The notes under the pieces are model-generated. The model had not been told where the DNA came from, searched no databases, and was given only the letters and a program-made list of their open reading frames with translations. 64,000 bases of DNA, taken from Ruegeria discodermiae (lineage in GTDB: Bacteria > Pseudomonadota > Alphaproteobacteria > Rhodobacterales > Rhodobacteraceae). Made by a program: the position numbers and the translations under genes. The stretch lies in NCBI RefSeq assembly GCF_030758345.1, contig NZ_JAVAMO010000010.1:62001-126000 (forward strand). Reading direction: 5' to 3'. This document shows positions 55,784 to 64,000 of the stretch, piece by piece (position 1 is the first letter of the stretch; every line of letters begins with the position of its first letter).

Positions 55784-58700
55784 CAGCAACCACACCCATC
55801 GTGATGGTGGGTGTGGTCAAATGCGGCGGGCGGGGCGTAGTCGCCCACCTCACCCAGAATGTCCCGCAAGGTGATCAGGATCATGTCGATATCCTCTGCC
55901 TCGATGGTCAGGGGCGGGCGGATTTTCAGGATGTTGTCCTCGGGCCCTTCGCTGCCGATCAGGATGCGGTGGTCGCGCATCCGGTTTTTGACATAGGCGC
56001 AGATCTCGGTCGCTTCAGAGCCGTCCGGGTTCACCAGTTCGACGCCCAGAAACAGCCCCATGCCGCGCACGTCGCCGACGCAGGCGAATTCACTCTCGAT
56101 CTGGCGCAAGCCCTCGATCAGCCGCGCGCCCATGCGCCGGGCGTTGTCCTGCAGGCCCTCCTCATCGACGATATCCAGCACTTCCTTCCCGATCCGGCAC
56201 GACAGGGTTGATCCGCCGAAGGTTGAGAAGAACTCCGGCCCCTGCGCGAAACTGTCGGCAATGGCGCCTGTGGTGACGACCACGCCAATGGGGTGGCCGT
56301 TGCCGATGGGTTTGCCCAGCACCATGATATCCGGCACCGCGCCCTGCTGTTCGAAGCCGAAATAATGCTCACCCAACCGCCCCAGCCCGGTCTGCACCTC
56401 ATCCGCGATACAGACGCCACCGGCAGCACGCACCTTGCCATAGACCGCAGGCAGATAGCCCATGGGCGGGATGATCTGCCCACCGACCGAAGGGAAGGTC
56501 TCGGCGATGAAGCCCGCCAGCCCGTGCCCCTTGGCCTGCAACGCGGCAATGGCCGGATCGACAAGATCAGCAAATTTGCGGGCGCGGTCGGGATCATCGC
56601 GCCGGAAGCGACCGCGAAAATCGTCGGCCACTTCGACCAGTTCGACCCAATCGCTTGGCCCGATGCCGCCCGGTGCATTGAACTTGTAGGCCGAGATATC
56701 GATCGCGCCGGTGGTGTTGCCATGATAGCCATGATCCGGCGTCACGATCCCCTTCGCGCCGCTATGGGCGCGGGCCAGCCGCATGGCCAACTCATTGGCC
56801 TCGCTGCCGGAATTGACAAAGAAGCAGACCTGCAGCGGGTCGGGCAGTTTCGACAGCAGCTTATCCGCAAACGCCATCTGCGCCGGATGCAGATAGCGGG
56901 TGTTTGTGTTTATCCGGCCCAGTTGCTCGGCGGCAACGCTCTGTATGCGCGGATGGGCATGGCCCACATGCGGCACGTTGTTATAGGCATCCAGATAGGG
57001 CCGGCCCCATTCATCAAACAGGTGATGCCGCCAGCCACGCACGATCATGACCGGATCGTCATAGCTCAGCCGCAGATTTGGTGCGAAATGCGCCTGCCTG
57101 TCCTGCCACACCGCCTCTTTGGAAGTCGGCAAGTGGGCGGTCTTCTCATCCGGCAGGTTCAGCAGTGCCGCCGGATTCGGACAGATCGCCTGCCAGAAGC
57201 TGAGATCATCCGGGTCCGCGACGCCGGGCCATTCTGGTGCCATGCCGTCTGCGGTCAAAGCCAGCTGAAAATGCGCATGCGGTGCCCAGCCGCCATTCTG
57301 CTCAGGTGTGCCCAACCGGCAAAAGGCCGAGCCCTGCGCCACCGGATCGCCGGGTTTCAGCCGGTCACAGATTTCGGGGTCGAGATGCCCGTAAAGCGTA
57401 TAAAATGCATCGCCTTGCGGTGTTTCGTGATGCAGGATCACCACTCCGCCATAATCCAGCGGATCAGAGCGGTTCTCGACCGCCTCAACTCGACCGCTAA
57501 GTGGCGCATGGAGCAGGGTCCCCGCAGGCGCAAAGATATCGACCCCCAGATGCACGGTCCGCCGATCCGACGCCCGCCAGGGTCCGGAACGAAAAGCGGG
57601 CCCGGTGTAAATCAACCTTGGCTCGTTGTAAGACCCAAGCCAGACCGGTGCATCGGGCACTACTGAGCCAAGCTGCGCCGCATCCTCAACCGGCATGTGG
57701 AACGGATCGCGCGGGTAGGTCGAGGTTTCGACCGACAGGGACCCAATCGGAGCCTGTGCCAGATCCTCGCCGATCAGCGCCGGGTATGAGCCGCGATGCG
57801 CATCAATATGGTCGCGTACCCGGTCCGCCGCATCCGTGACCGGAAATCCGCAGGCCGCGCGCAGACGGGCCGGGATCAGCCCACCTTTGACCGCAGTGTT
57901 TTCCAGAAACCGCCAGGCGGGACCCTGGCTGATCGTCACATAGGGATCATCCGGCGCTTGCAGTGCCATCAGCGCGGAATTGACCACCGACACCGCCAGC
58001 CGCATCCGCAGCAGCGGCCAGATCAGGTCCACCTTTTCGACCGAGAGCCGGTTGGCCGCATGATAGCCCTGCACCAGAACCGCCAGCGCCCGTTCAGGGC
58101 GCGGATGATCCAGCACCACATAAGCCCCGGCAATGGCCAATTCGCAGACTTTCGGTGCGGCGCACATATCCCCGAAGTCGATCAACCCCGAGATTGCGGT
58201 CCGCCCCAATTCGCCCTCGACCAGAATGTTGTAGTCATTGGCATCATTGTGGATCGCCTGTTTCGGCAAGGCGTTCAGCCGACCCTCGACCCGCGCAAAG
58301 TCATCCGCGATACCGTTGATTAGTGCGCGCCGAGTGTCGTCCTGAATGACATCCAATTCGCCCTCGATCCAGCGCGCGGCGGTCAGATCCCATTTGAAGT
58401 CACGCGTCAGCGCGGGATGGGCAAACCCCTCTAACGCCCGGTCGCTTGCCCCCAAAACCCGCCCGAGCCGCAGGATCAGGTCTTCTGAATGCGGCGTCAC
58501 TTCGGCGTAACACGCACCCGGCAGCGCCTTCTGCACCCAGACCAGCCGGGCCTGCCCATCGGCATCCGCGATCTCGACCAGCTTGGAGCCATCCAGCGCC
58601 GCAACAGGTTTCGCGACGGGCAGGCCGGGTGCCGCCGCGCCAATATGATCAAGCGCTGCGATCTGCATCTGGACCAGCGTCGGCTCACACCCGGCGCGCA

Positions 58701-58830
58701 TCACTTTCAGCAGATAGCGCGCGCCGTTGGCCGCCTCGGCCAGAAAGTTCAGGTCATATTCCCCGGCCAATTGCGTCAGCTCGGCGGCAATGCCCCAATG
58801 CCGGTTCAGCGCGTTCATCCAGTGCTGCAT
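55780..58830 (-). CDS. Fusion of APH-type kinase, M23-like domain and class III aminotransferase
   Basis: A 1016-residue three-domain protein. Residues about 1-290: aminoglycoside/homoserine kinase-like fold, with HNDANDYNIL (Brenner's motif) and LIDFGDM. About 400-550: M23 peptidase-like beta fold, with HLGVDIFAPAGTLL, YGHLD and APHAHFQL holding the metal ligands. About 590-1010: class III PLP aminotransferase, with FFVNSGSEANELAMRLARAH, IADEVQTGLGRLG and the PLP lysine in VLGKPIGNGHP. I recall this triple fusion in proteobacteria, related to phospholyases of the AGXT2L type. It may phosphorylate and then transaminate or eliminate an amino substrate. It ends in DHTHHHDGCGCC. Confidence 0.88.
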   Translation of the reverse strand: MQHWMNALNRHWGIAAELTQLAGEYDLNFLAEAANGARYLLKVMRAGCEPTLVQMQIAALDHIGAAAPGLPVAKPVAALDGSKLVEIADADGQARLVWVQKALPGACYAEVTPHSEDLILRLGRVLGASDRALEGFAHPALTRDFKWDLTAARWIEGELDVIQDDTRRALINGIADDFARVEGRLNALPKQAIHNDANDYNILVEGELGRTAISGLIDFGDMCAAPKVCELAIAGAYVVLDHPRPERALAVLVQGYHAANRLSVEKVDLIWPLLRMRLAVSVVNSALMALQAPDDPYVTISQGPAWRFLENTAVKGGLIPARLRAACGFPVTDAADRVRDHIDAHRGSYPALIGEDLAQAPIGSLSVETSTYPRDPFHMPVEDAAQLGSVVPDAPVWLGSYNEPRLIYTGPAFRSGPWRASDRRTVHLGVDIFAPAGTLLHAPLSGRVEAVENRSDPLDYGGVVILHHETPQGDAFYTLYGHLDPEICDRLKPGDPVAQGSAFCRLGTPEQNGGWAPHAHFQLALTADGMAPEWPGVADPDDLSFWQAICPNPAALLNLPDEKTAHLPTSKEAVWQDRQAHFAPNLRLSYDDPVMIVRGWRHHLFDEWGRPYLDAYNNVPHVGHAHPRIQSVAAEQLGRINTNTRYLHPAQMAFADKLLSKLPDPLQVCFFVNSGSEANELAMRLARAHSGAKGIVTPDHGYHGNTTGAIDISAYKFNAPGGIGPSDWVELVEVADDFRGRFRRDDPDRARKFADLVDPAIAALQAKGHGLAGFIAETFPSVGGQIIPPMGYLPAVYGKVRAAGGVCIADEVQTGLGRLGEHYFGFEQQGAVPDIMVLGKPIGNGHPIGVVVTTGAIADSFAQGPEFFSTFGGSTLSCRIGKEVLDIVDEEGLQDNARRMGARLIEGLRQIESEFACVGDVRGMGLFLGVELVNPDGSEATEICAYVKNRMRDHRILIGSEGPEDNILKIRPPLTIEAEDIDMILITLRDILGEVGDYAPPAAFDHTHHHDGCGCC

Positions 58831-58907
58831 CTTGCCTCTTTCACCAAGCGCGGTGATCCGTTCTTAATATGGCCAAAAATGTTTGGGTTGAGTTGCGCCC
58901 CCAACCG

Positions 58908-59780
58908 TCAGCCCATCGCGCGCAATCGTTTGATCAACGAGGAGGTATCCCAGCGCCCGCCGCCCAGTTTCTGCACGTCCTTGTAGAACTGATCCACCAG
59001 CGCCGTGACCGGCAGGCTGGCCCCGGTTTCATCGGCGGTGTCCAGGCAGATGCCCAGATCCTTGCGCATCCAGTCGACCGCAAACCCATGCTCGAAATGG
59101 TCGTCTAGCATCGTCTCGTAGCGGTTCGACATCTGCCAGCTACCGGCGGCGCCCTGGCTGATCACCTCAACCACCGCGCGGCCATCAAGCCCGGCCTTTT
59201 CGGCAAAGTGCAGCGCCTCGCTCAGGCCTTGCACCAGACCGGCGATAGCGATCTGATTGCACATCTTGGTCATCTGCCCTGCACCGCTTTCACCAGTGCG
59301 ACGGCAAACCTTCGAGTAGACCTGCATCACCGGTTCCGCCTGCGCATAGGCCTCGGCATCGCCACCGCACATGATCGACAATACGCCGTTCTCCGCCCCC
59401 GCCTGACCACCCGAGATCGGTGCGTCGACAAAGGCCAGCCCAAGCGCCTTGCCCGCCTCGTAAAGCTCGCGTGTCACCTTGGCGGAAACCGTGGTGTGAT
59501 CGACAAAGATCGCGCCGGTTTTCATCGCGGCAAAGGCCCCGTCCGCACCGGTGCAAACGCCGCGCAGGTCGTCGTCATTGCCGACGCATGACATCACGAA
59601 GTCGGCGCCCTGTGCGGCCTCTGCCGGGGTCTTGCCGAGCGCGCCGCCATGCTGGGCCACCCAGGCCTCGGCCTTGGCGGTGGTCCGGTTATAGACGGTG
59701 ACCTCGTGACCTGCGGCTTGCAGATGCCCCGCCATGGGATAGCCCATGACCCCAAGCCCGAGAAATGCGACTTTCGCCAT
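58908..59780 (-). CDS. NAD(P)-dependent beta-hydroxyacid dehydrogenase (3-hydroxyisobutyrate dehydrogenase family)
   Basis: A 290-residue enzyme. The Rossmann motif is VAFLGLGVMGYPMAGHL; substrate-binding signature FVDAPISGGQAGAENG and the catalytic Lys in GQMTKMCNQIAIAG follow. The end RWDTSSLIKRL is typical of GarR/GlxR-like members. The substrate could be 3-hydroxyisobutyrate, tartronate semialdehyde or a related acid. It is transcribed on its own, 127 bases downstream of the fusion gene start. Confidence 0.9.
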   Translation of the reverse strand: MAKVAFLGLGVMGYPMAGHLQAAGHEVTVYNRTTAKAEAWVAQHGGALGKTPAEAAQGADFVMSCVGNDDDLRGVCTGADGAFAAMKTGAIFVDHTTVSAKVTRELYEAGKALGLAFVDAPISGGQAGAENGVLSIMCGGDAEAYAQAEPVMQVYSKVCRRTGESGAGQMTKMCNQIAIAGLVQGLSEALHFAEKAGLDGRAVVEVISQGAAGSWQMSNRYETMLDDHFEHGFAVDWMRKDLGICLDTADETGASLPVTALVDQFYKDVQKLGGGRWDTSSLIKRLRAMG

Positions 59781-59856
59781 GTGACTGTCCTTCCCTTGAT
59801 CTCACGTCATTGCTGCCCAGAGACAAAGCAAAGCCACGGCCAAAGGGCAAGGCAGA

Positions 59857-60246
59857 TCAGCCCTCGCGCCCCAGATCGCGCAGGATCGGGCAATCGGGCC
59901 GCGCGTCCCCGGCGCAGGCATCGACCAGTTCCGTCAGGGTATCCTGCATCGCGCGCAGATCGGCGATCTTGGCCTCGATCCGTTGCAGATGATCGCGCGC
60001 GATCCGTTTGACATCGGCGCTGGCGCGGGTGTCATCCTCATAAAGCGCCAGCAGCGCGCGGCAATCTTCGATCGTGAAACCAAGCGCGCGGGCGCGGGCC
60101 AGAAAGGCCAGTTTGTGCAAATCCTGTTCGGCGAAGCGGCGATAGCCGTTGTCGTCGCGGTCAGGAGAGATCAGGCCGATCTCTTCATAGTACCGGATCG
60201 TCTTGGCGGGCAGGCCCGAGCGGTCGGCGACATCCCCGATATTCAT
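59857..60246 (-). CDS. cueR: MerR-family copper-responsive regulator CueR
   Basis: A 129-residue Cu(I) sensor. The MerR winged helix starts MNIGDVADRSGLPAKTIRYY, followed by YEEIGLISPDRDDNGYR. The metal site is the Cys pair in DACAGDARPDCPIL near the C-terminus, as in CueR. The start overlaps the end of copA by four bases (ATGA), so the regulator is made from the copA transcript and controls the promoter at 62561-62591. Confidence 0.92.
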   Translation of the reverse strand: MNIGDVADRSGLPAKTIRYYEEIGLISPDRDDNGYRRFAEQDLHKLAFLARARALGFTIEDCRALLALYEDDTRASADVKRIARDHLQRIEAKIADLRAMQDTLTELVDACAGDARPDCPILRDLGREG

Positions 60247-62528
60247 GCGCTCGATGCCTCCGGCTCATGGCTGGGCTGTGGCGCCGGGTCGCCCTGCGAG
60301 GGTGATCCGGCGGGCCGGAGGCGGCGCAGGCGTAGCGCATTGGTGACCACGAAGACGCTGGAAAACGCCATCGCCCCGGCGGCCAGTCCCGGAGATAGCA
60401 GCGGGCCGCCAAAGACATGCAGCACACCAGCGGCGACCGGGATCAGCAGGATGTTATAGCCAAAGGCCCAGACCAGATTCTGGCGGATATTGCGCATGGT
60501 GCGGCGTGACAGGTCCAGTGCGGTCACCGCGCCATTTGGATCGCCGTTCATCAGCACCACATCAGCCGCCTCGATGGCGACATCGGTGCCGGTGCCGATG
60601 GCGATGCCCACATCGGCGCTGGCCAGCACAGGCGCGTCGTTGATCCCGTCGCCGACAAAAGCGACTGCGCCATGTGCGTCGCGCAGCACCTCCAGCGCGC
60701 GGACCTTACCATCGGGCAGCACCTCGGCGCTCACGTGATCGATGCCCAGCTGATTGGCCACCGCCTGTGCCGTGGCGCGGTTGTCGCCGCTGATCAGGGC
60801 GGTTTGCAGACCCATGTCGTGCAGCATGGCAATGGTCCGGGCGGCTTCCGGCTTGATCGGGTCAGCCACTGCCAGAACCGCCGCTGCCCGACCGTCCAGC
60901 GCCATATAGACCGGGGTCTTGCCCTGCACGGCCCAGGCCTGACCGGTCGCGCGCAATCCGCCCAGATCGATTGCGTCGCGGTCAAACAGCCGATCCGCGC
61001 CGATCAGGACGTCCACACCATCGATCCGGGTGCTGAGGCCCAGCCCGGTGATCGTCTCGAACTGCACCACCTCGGGCAGGGGGCCGGTCCAGGCGCGGGT
61101 GATGGCGCTGGCGATAGGGTGTTCCGAGCGCGCCTCGGCAGCGGCGGCCAGTTGCAGTACGTGGTCGCGATCGATGCCCTCGACAACGCTCAGATCGGTC
61201 AGTTCGGGCCGCCCTTCGGTCAAGGTCCCCGTTTTGTCGAAGGCGACCACCTGGGCCTCCTGCAGACGCTGCAGCGCGTCGCCCTTGCGGAACAGCACGC
61301 CAAGTTCTGCCGCACGTCCGGTGCCGACCATGATCGAGGTCGGCGTGGCCAGCCCCATCGCACAGGGGCAGGCGATGATCAGAACCGATACACCCGCCAC
61401 CAAAGCCAGCGGCAGCGCAGGGGCGGGACCCCAGAGCAGCCAGCCAGCAATCGCCAGCGCGGCGATCAGCAGCACCGCAGGCACAAACCACATGGTGATC
61501 CGATCAACCAGCCCCTGAATGGGCAGCTTGGCGGCCTGCGCCTCTTCGACCATCCGGATAATCTGGGCCAGCACTGTATCCTCACCAACGCGGGTCGCCT
61601 GCGCACGTAAGGCGCCGGTGCCGTTGACCGTGCCCCCCATGATCTCGGCGCCATCAGATTTGGCGACCGGAACCGGCTCGCCGCTGATCATGCTTTCATC
61701 GACCCGCGAATGGCCGTCCAGCACGATCGCGTCCACCGGAATGCGCTCGCCGGGGCGGATCATCAGGATATCGCCTTTGCGCAGTTCGGATATCGGAATG
61801 TCTACGGTTATCCCGTCGCGCTCGACGCGGGCAAATTTCGGCTGCAATCGCAGCAGCGACTTGATGGCCGAGCTGGCGCGGCCCTTGGCACGCGCCTCCA
61901 GTACGCGTCCGAACAGGATCAGTACGGTGATCACGCAGGCGGCCTCAAAATAGACATGCGCGGTGCCCTGCGGCAGCAGGTCCGGCGCGAAGGTCGCCAC
62001 CACCGAATAGCCATAGGCCGCCGCCGTTCCCAGTGCCACCAACGCATTCATGTCAGGCGCACCGCGCACTAGCGACGGGATGCCCTTGGCATAAAATATA
62101 CGCCCCGGCCCCAGCAGAAGCAGCGATGTCAAAGCGAATTGGATAAGGTTGCTGGTCTGAGTGCCGATACTCTGCTGCACCCAATGGTGAAAGGCGGGAA
62201 TGACATGGCCGCCCATCTCAAGAATGAACACCGGCAGCGCCAGTGCTGCGGCAATCAGCGTGGTGCGAAGTAGGGCTGTATCCACATCCTCGGCCGGGGC
62301 CGTGTCTTTTTCCGCCCGCGCCGGATAGCCCGCATCAGAGACAACCTGTGCCAGCCTGTCCGCATCGGTCAGGCGTTGATCAAAGCGGATGACGGCTTTG
62401 CTGGTCGCCAGATTGACGCTGGCCTCGATCACGCCGGGCGCGTCTATCAACGCCCCTTGCGCCCGCCCCACACAGGATGCGCAGGAGAGGCCGGTCAGAT
62501 GCAGGGTGGTGCTGTGCGATTCGGACAT
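60243..62528 (-). CDS. copA: Cu(I)-translocating P1B-type ATPase
   Basis: A 761-residue copper exporter in the inner membrane. One N-terminal heavy-metal domain (LSCASCVGRAQGALIDAPGV), about eight membrane helices, the TM6 CPC site in LIIACPCAMGLATPTSIMVG, phosphorylation site FDKTGTLTEG, the HP dipeptide in SEHPIASAI and hinge VGDGINDAPVLA. CPC plus ASxNLAT-type motifs (MNGDPNG follows IEAADVVL) indicate Cu(I)/Ag(I). It is the first gene of the copA-cueR operon. Confidence 0.96.
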   Translation of the reverse strand: MSESHSTTLHLTGLSCASCVGRAQGALIDAPGVIEASVNLATSKAVIRFDQRLTDADRLAQVVSDAGYPARAEKDTAPAEDVDTALLRTTLIAAALALPVFILEMGGHVIPAFHHWVQQSIGTQTSNLIQFALTSLLLLGPGRIFYAKGIPSLVRGAPDMNALVALGTAAAYGYSVVATFAPDLLPQGTAHVYFEAACVITVLILFGRVLEARAKGRASSAIKSLLRLQPKFARVERDGITVDIPISELRKGDILMIRPGERIPVDAIVLDGHSRVDESMISGEPVPVAKSDGAEIMGGTVNGTGALRAQATRVGEDTVLAQIIRMVEEAQAAKLPIQGLVDRITMWFVPAVLLIAALAIAGWLLWGPAPALPLALVAGVSVLIIACPCAMGLATPTSIMVGTGRAAELGVLFRKGDALQRLQEAQVVAFDKTGTLTEGRPELTDLSVVEGIDRDHVLQLAAAAEARSEHPIASAITRAWTGPLPEVVQFETITGLGLSTRIDGVDVLIGADRLFDRDAIDLGGLRATGQAWAVQGKTPVYMALDGRAAAVLAVADPIKPEAARTIAMLHDMGLQTALISGDNRATAQAVANQLGIDHVSAEVLPDGKVRALEVLRDAHGAVAFVGDGINDAPVLASADVGIAIGTGTDVAIEAADVVLMNGDPNGAVTALDLSRRTMRNIRQNLVWAFGYNILLIPVAAGVLHVFGGPLLSPGLAAGAMAFSSVFVVTNALRLRRLRPAGSPSQGDPAPQPSHEPEASSA

Positions 62529-62560
62529 GCGTGTTGGCTTTCGATGTCAGGGACACCGCT

Positions 62561-62591
62561 CAGATAAGGCCTCCAGTAGCTGGAAGGTCAA
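62561..62591 (-). promoter_or_regulatory. CueR-controlled promoter of copA
   Basis: On the minus strand: -35 TTGACC (62591-62586), a 19-base spacer, -10 TATCTG (62566-62561). Within the spacer lies the dyad CCTCCAG-TAG-CTGGAAGG (62570-62587, plus strand). A 19-bp spacer with a central dyad is the hallmark of promoters activated by MerR-type regulators, and cueR is in the operon. Confidence 0.85.
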
Positions 62592-62617
62592 GGTTTCCCC
62601 GGTCGTTTTTCGGCGTT

Positions 62618-63373
62618 TTAGCCGGATTGCTGCCCGAAACGCGGATCGTAGATCCCCGAGTCAAAGCGGCGCGGCATCAGGCTGGCCTGAAACCACTGGA
62701 TCATGGTGTATATCGAAAACACCGGCAGCCCGGTTCTGCGCCTGATCTCGGCGGCATAGGGCACCATGTTGGTGCATTCCAGAATGATCGCCCCGGCCTG
62801 CGGCTCGCCTGCGACAATCGCATCTGCGGCCTCCAGCATGTCCTGTCGGCAGGCCTCGAAGTTGATCTCGGCAGCGTCGCCCAGAATGTCGCGGGTAAAC
62901 ACCTGGCCGGCATCGGTACCATAGATCGGCGTGTCCGGCGGGACCCCGGCTGCGGACAGGTGCTCAGGCGTCAGCGTGGCCCTTGAGATGGTCAGGATCA
63001 CCGGCTTTTGCCCCGGCGGCAACAGGGCCTGCACCATCGGCACCTGCATCAGCGACGAGGTGGCCACAGGAACGCCAAGAGCGGCGCGCAGATCGTCCTG
63101 AACCAGCGACAGGAACCCGCAATTGGTTGTGATCCCGTCGCAGCCCATGGCAACCAGATCGCGCCCGGCTTCGATAAAGCCGTCAAGCCGCGCATGTGGA
63201 TCACCGCGCACGATCCGGTCGGGCGAGGCCCCGCGCACCACCCGGTACTGCACAGGGAAGGGCCAGGTCAGGGCATTGCCCATATCGCCCGGAATGCGCG
63301 GGAACTGCGTCTCCAACATCAGGATACCGACGCTGGCGCCATAGACTGTCTTGCCACCTGTTTGCACGGACAT
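62618..63373 (-). CDS. Aspartate/glutamate racemase family protein
   Basis: A 251-residue protein of the Asp/Glu/hydantoin racemase superfamily. The two catalytic-type cysteines are in GITTNCGFLS and IILECTNMVPYA. Related proteins act on aspartate, hydantoins or maleate-like acids; the substrate is unknown. It lies nine bases after the GntR regulator gene, so it is probably its target and a catabolic function is likely. Confidence 0.82.
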   Translation of the reverse strand: MSVQTGGKTVYGASVGILMLETQFPRIPGDMGNALTWPFPVQYRVVRGASPDRIVRGDPHARLDGFIEAGRDLVAMGCDGITTNCGFLSLVQDDLRAALGVPVATSSLMQVPMVQALLPPGQKPVILTISRATLTPEHLSAAGVPPDTPIYGTDAGQVFTRDILGDAAEINFEACRQDMLEAADAIVAGEPQAGAIILECTNMVPYAAEIRRRTGLPVFSIYTMIQWFQASLMPRRFDSGIYDPRFGQQSG

Positions 63374-63382
63374 GTCGGAACC

Positions 63383-64000
63383 TCACAGATCGGGAACATA
63401 AAGCTGCGCAAAGGCGTCGCGCACGGCCTGCGTCGCGCCTTCGCGCCTGCGTTCGATATGGGCGCGCATCTGAGCGGTGGCCGCGTCGACATCGCGCCTT
63501 GCCACCGCCTCGATGATCCTGCGATGGGCCGACACCATGCTCTGCCCGTCGGGTGCGGTTTCACGCAGGCGGCGCAGGTCGATCAGGCGCAGATAGCGGA
63601 TGCGGTCATTGAGATTATCCAGTATTCGGCTGAGTTCGCCATTGCCGGACAACCGGCAGAGCTGGGTGTGAAACGCCTCATCCAGCGCCAGCAGGCTATC
63701 GGCATCGGCGGCGGGGATGTAGGCGGAGGCCACCGCATCCAGCGCGTGCCCAAGTGCTGCGATCGCCTCATCCGCGGCGCGCTGACAGGCCAGCCGCACA
63801 GCTTCGGTCTCGACCGCCACGCGCGCCTCATAAAGGTCCATCACCAGTTCCGGCGAGAGCGATCGGCAGAAAAAGCCGCGGCCAGAGCGGAAGGTCAGGA
63901 AGCCTTCGGCCACCAACCGGTTCAACGCCTCGCGGATCGGCGTGCGCGAGGCGTTCAGCTGCGTAGCCAGCGCGCTTTCGTTGATGCGGGCATCGGGCTT
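63383..64000 (-). CDS. GntR/FadR-type transcriptional regulator, C-terminal part (cut by window edge)
   Basis: The frame is open to the right edge and continues beyond it. The first visible residues KPDARINESALATQLNASRT and PIREALNRLVAEGFL are the GntR winged helix; the FCD ligand domain follows (LSPELVMDLYEARVAVETEA, DEAFHTQLCRLSGNG, SAHRRIIEAVARRD). About 205 residues are in view, missing roughly the first 20-30. It probably controls the downstream racemase gene with a small organic acid as effector. Confidence 0.92.
   Translation of the reverse strand, partial: KPDARINESALATQLNASRTPIREALNRLVAEGFLTFRSGRGFFCRSLSPELVMDLYEARVAVETEAVRLACQRAADEAIAALGHALDAVASAYIPAADADSLLALDEAFHTQLCRLSGNGELSRILDNLNDRIRYLRLIDLRRLRETAPDGQSMVSAHRRIIEAVARRDVDAATAQMRAHIERRREGATQAVRDAFAQLYVPDL

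Overview
The window is chromosomal DNA of an alphaproteobacterium, most likely a marine member of the Rhodobacteraceae (Roseobacter group, Ruegeria-like). This rests on protein family signatures, gene order (atpHAGDC without atpIBEF; murA-DUF2948-hisD-UPF0262-phosphatase-infA-maf-rng-yacG), small roseobacter families (DUF1467, DUF6455, UPF0262, DUF1868, YtoQ) and the high-GC codon use of most genes. No database search was possible, so species and homologue statements are recognition from sequence motifs.

Layout. 1-9.4 kb: the start of an M23 peptidase, clpA, gloB, a methyltransferase and the F1 ATP synthase operon atpHAGDC, closed by a strong terminator. 9.4-20.7 kb: small housekeeping genes (H-type lectin domain protein, response regulator with a coupled mini membrane protein, methylmalonyl-CoA epimerase, EI24 membrane protein, nitroreductase, M48 lipoprotein, YigZ, an FNR-box-preceded DUF6455 gene, CDGSH protein, fasciclin protein, rimO, AsmA). 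20.7-25.3 kb: a minus-strand capsule operon (KpsT-like ATPase, KpsE-like protein, kdsA, phosphomannomutase) with no permease gene beside it. 25.4-29.5 kb: a decayed island ending at tRNA-Thr. It holds an integrase fragment with an internal stop, a truncated IS5-family element, a 5'-truncated SRAP gene, an orphan membrane protein and conspicuous inverted repeats. 29.6-38.4 kb: core genes murA to yacG, including an acetyltransferase broken by one stop codon.

38.5-45.6 kb: an AT-richer accessory segment directly after tRNA-Phe. It carries a tight four-gene same-strand operon (HerA-type ATPase, NurA-like nuclease with a zinc ribbon, DNA methyltransferase, YaaC-like protein), its own terminator, then a Tn3-type resolvase with a complete three-site res locus and a relic of an IS5 transposase. 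This operon is the best candidate for an undescribed defence system: methylation could mark self DNA while the HerA-NurA motor-nuclease attacks or processes foreign DNA.

45.7-64 kb: metabolic and transport genes: ytoQ, GMC oxidoreductase, glutathione transferase, FAD dehydrogenase, a 2H-phosphoesterase-like protein, a candidate structured small RNA with terminator, sulfatase/phosphonate-ester hydrolase, gph, a promoter-operator with hemP, a 1016-residue kinase/M23/aminotransferase fusion, a hydroxyacid dehydrogenase, the copA-cueR copper operon with a textbook 19-bp-spacer MerR promoter, and an Asp/Glu racemase with a GntR regulator that runs off the right edge.
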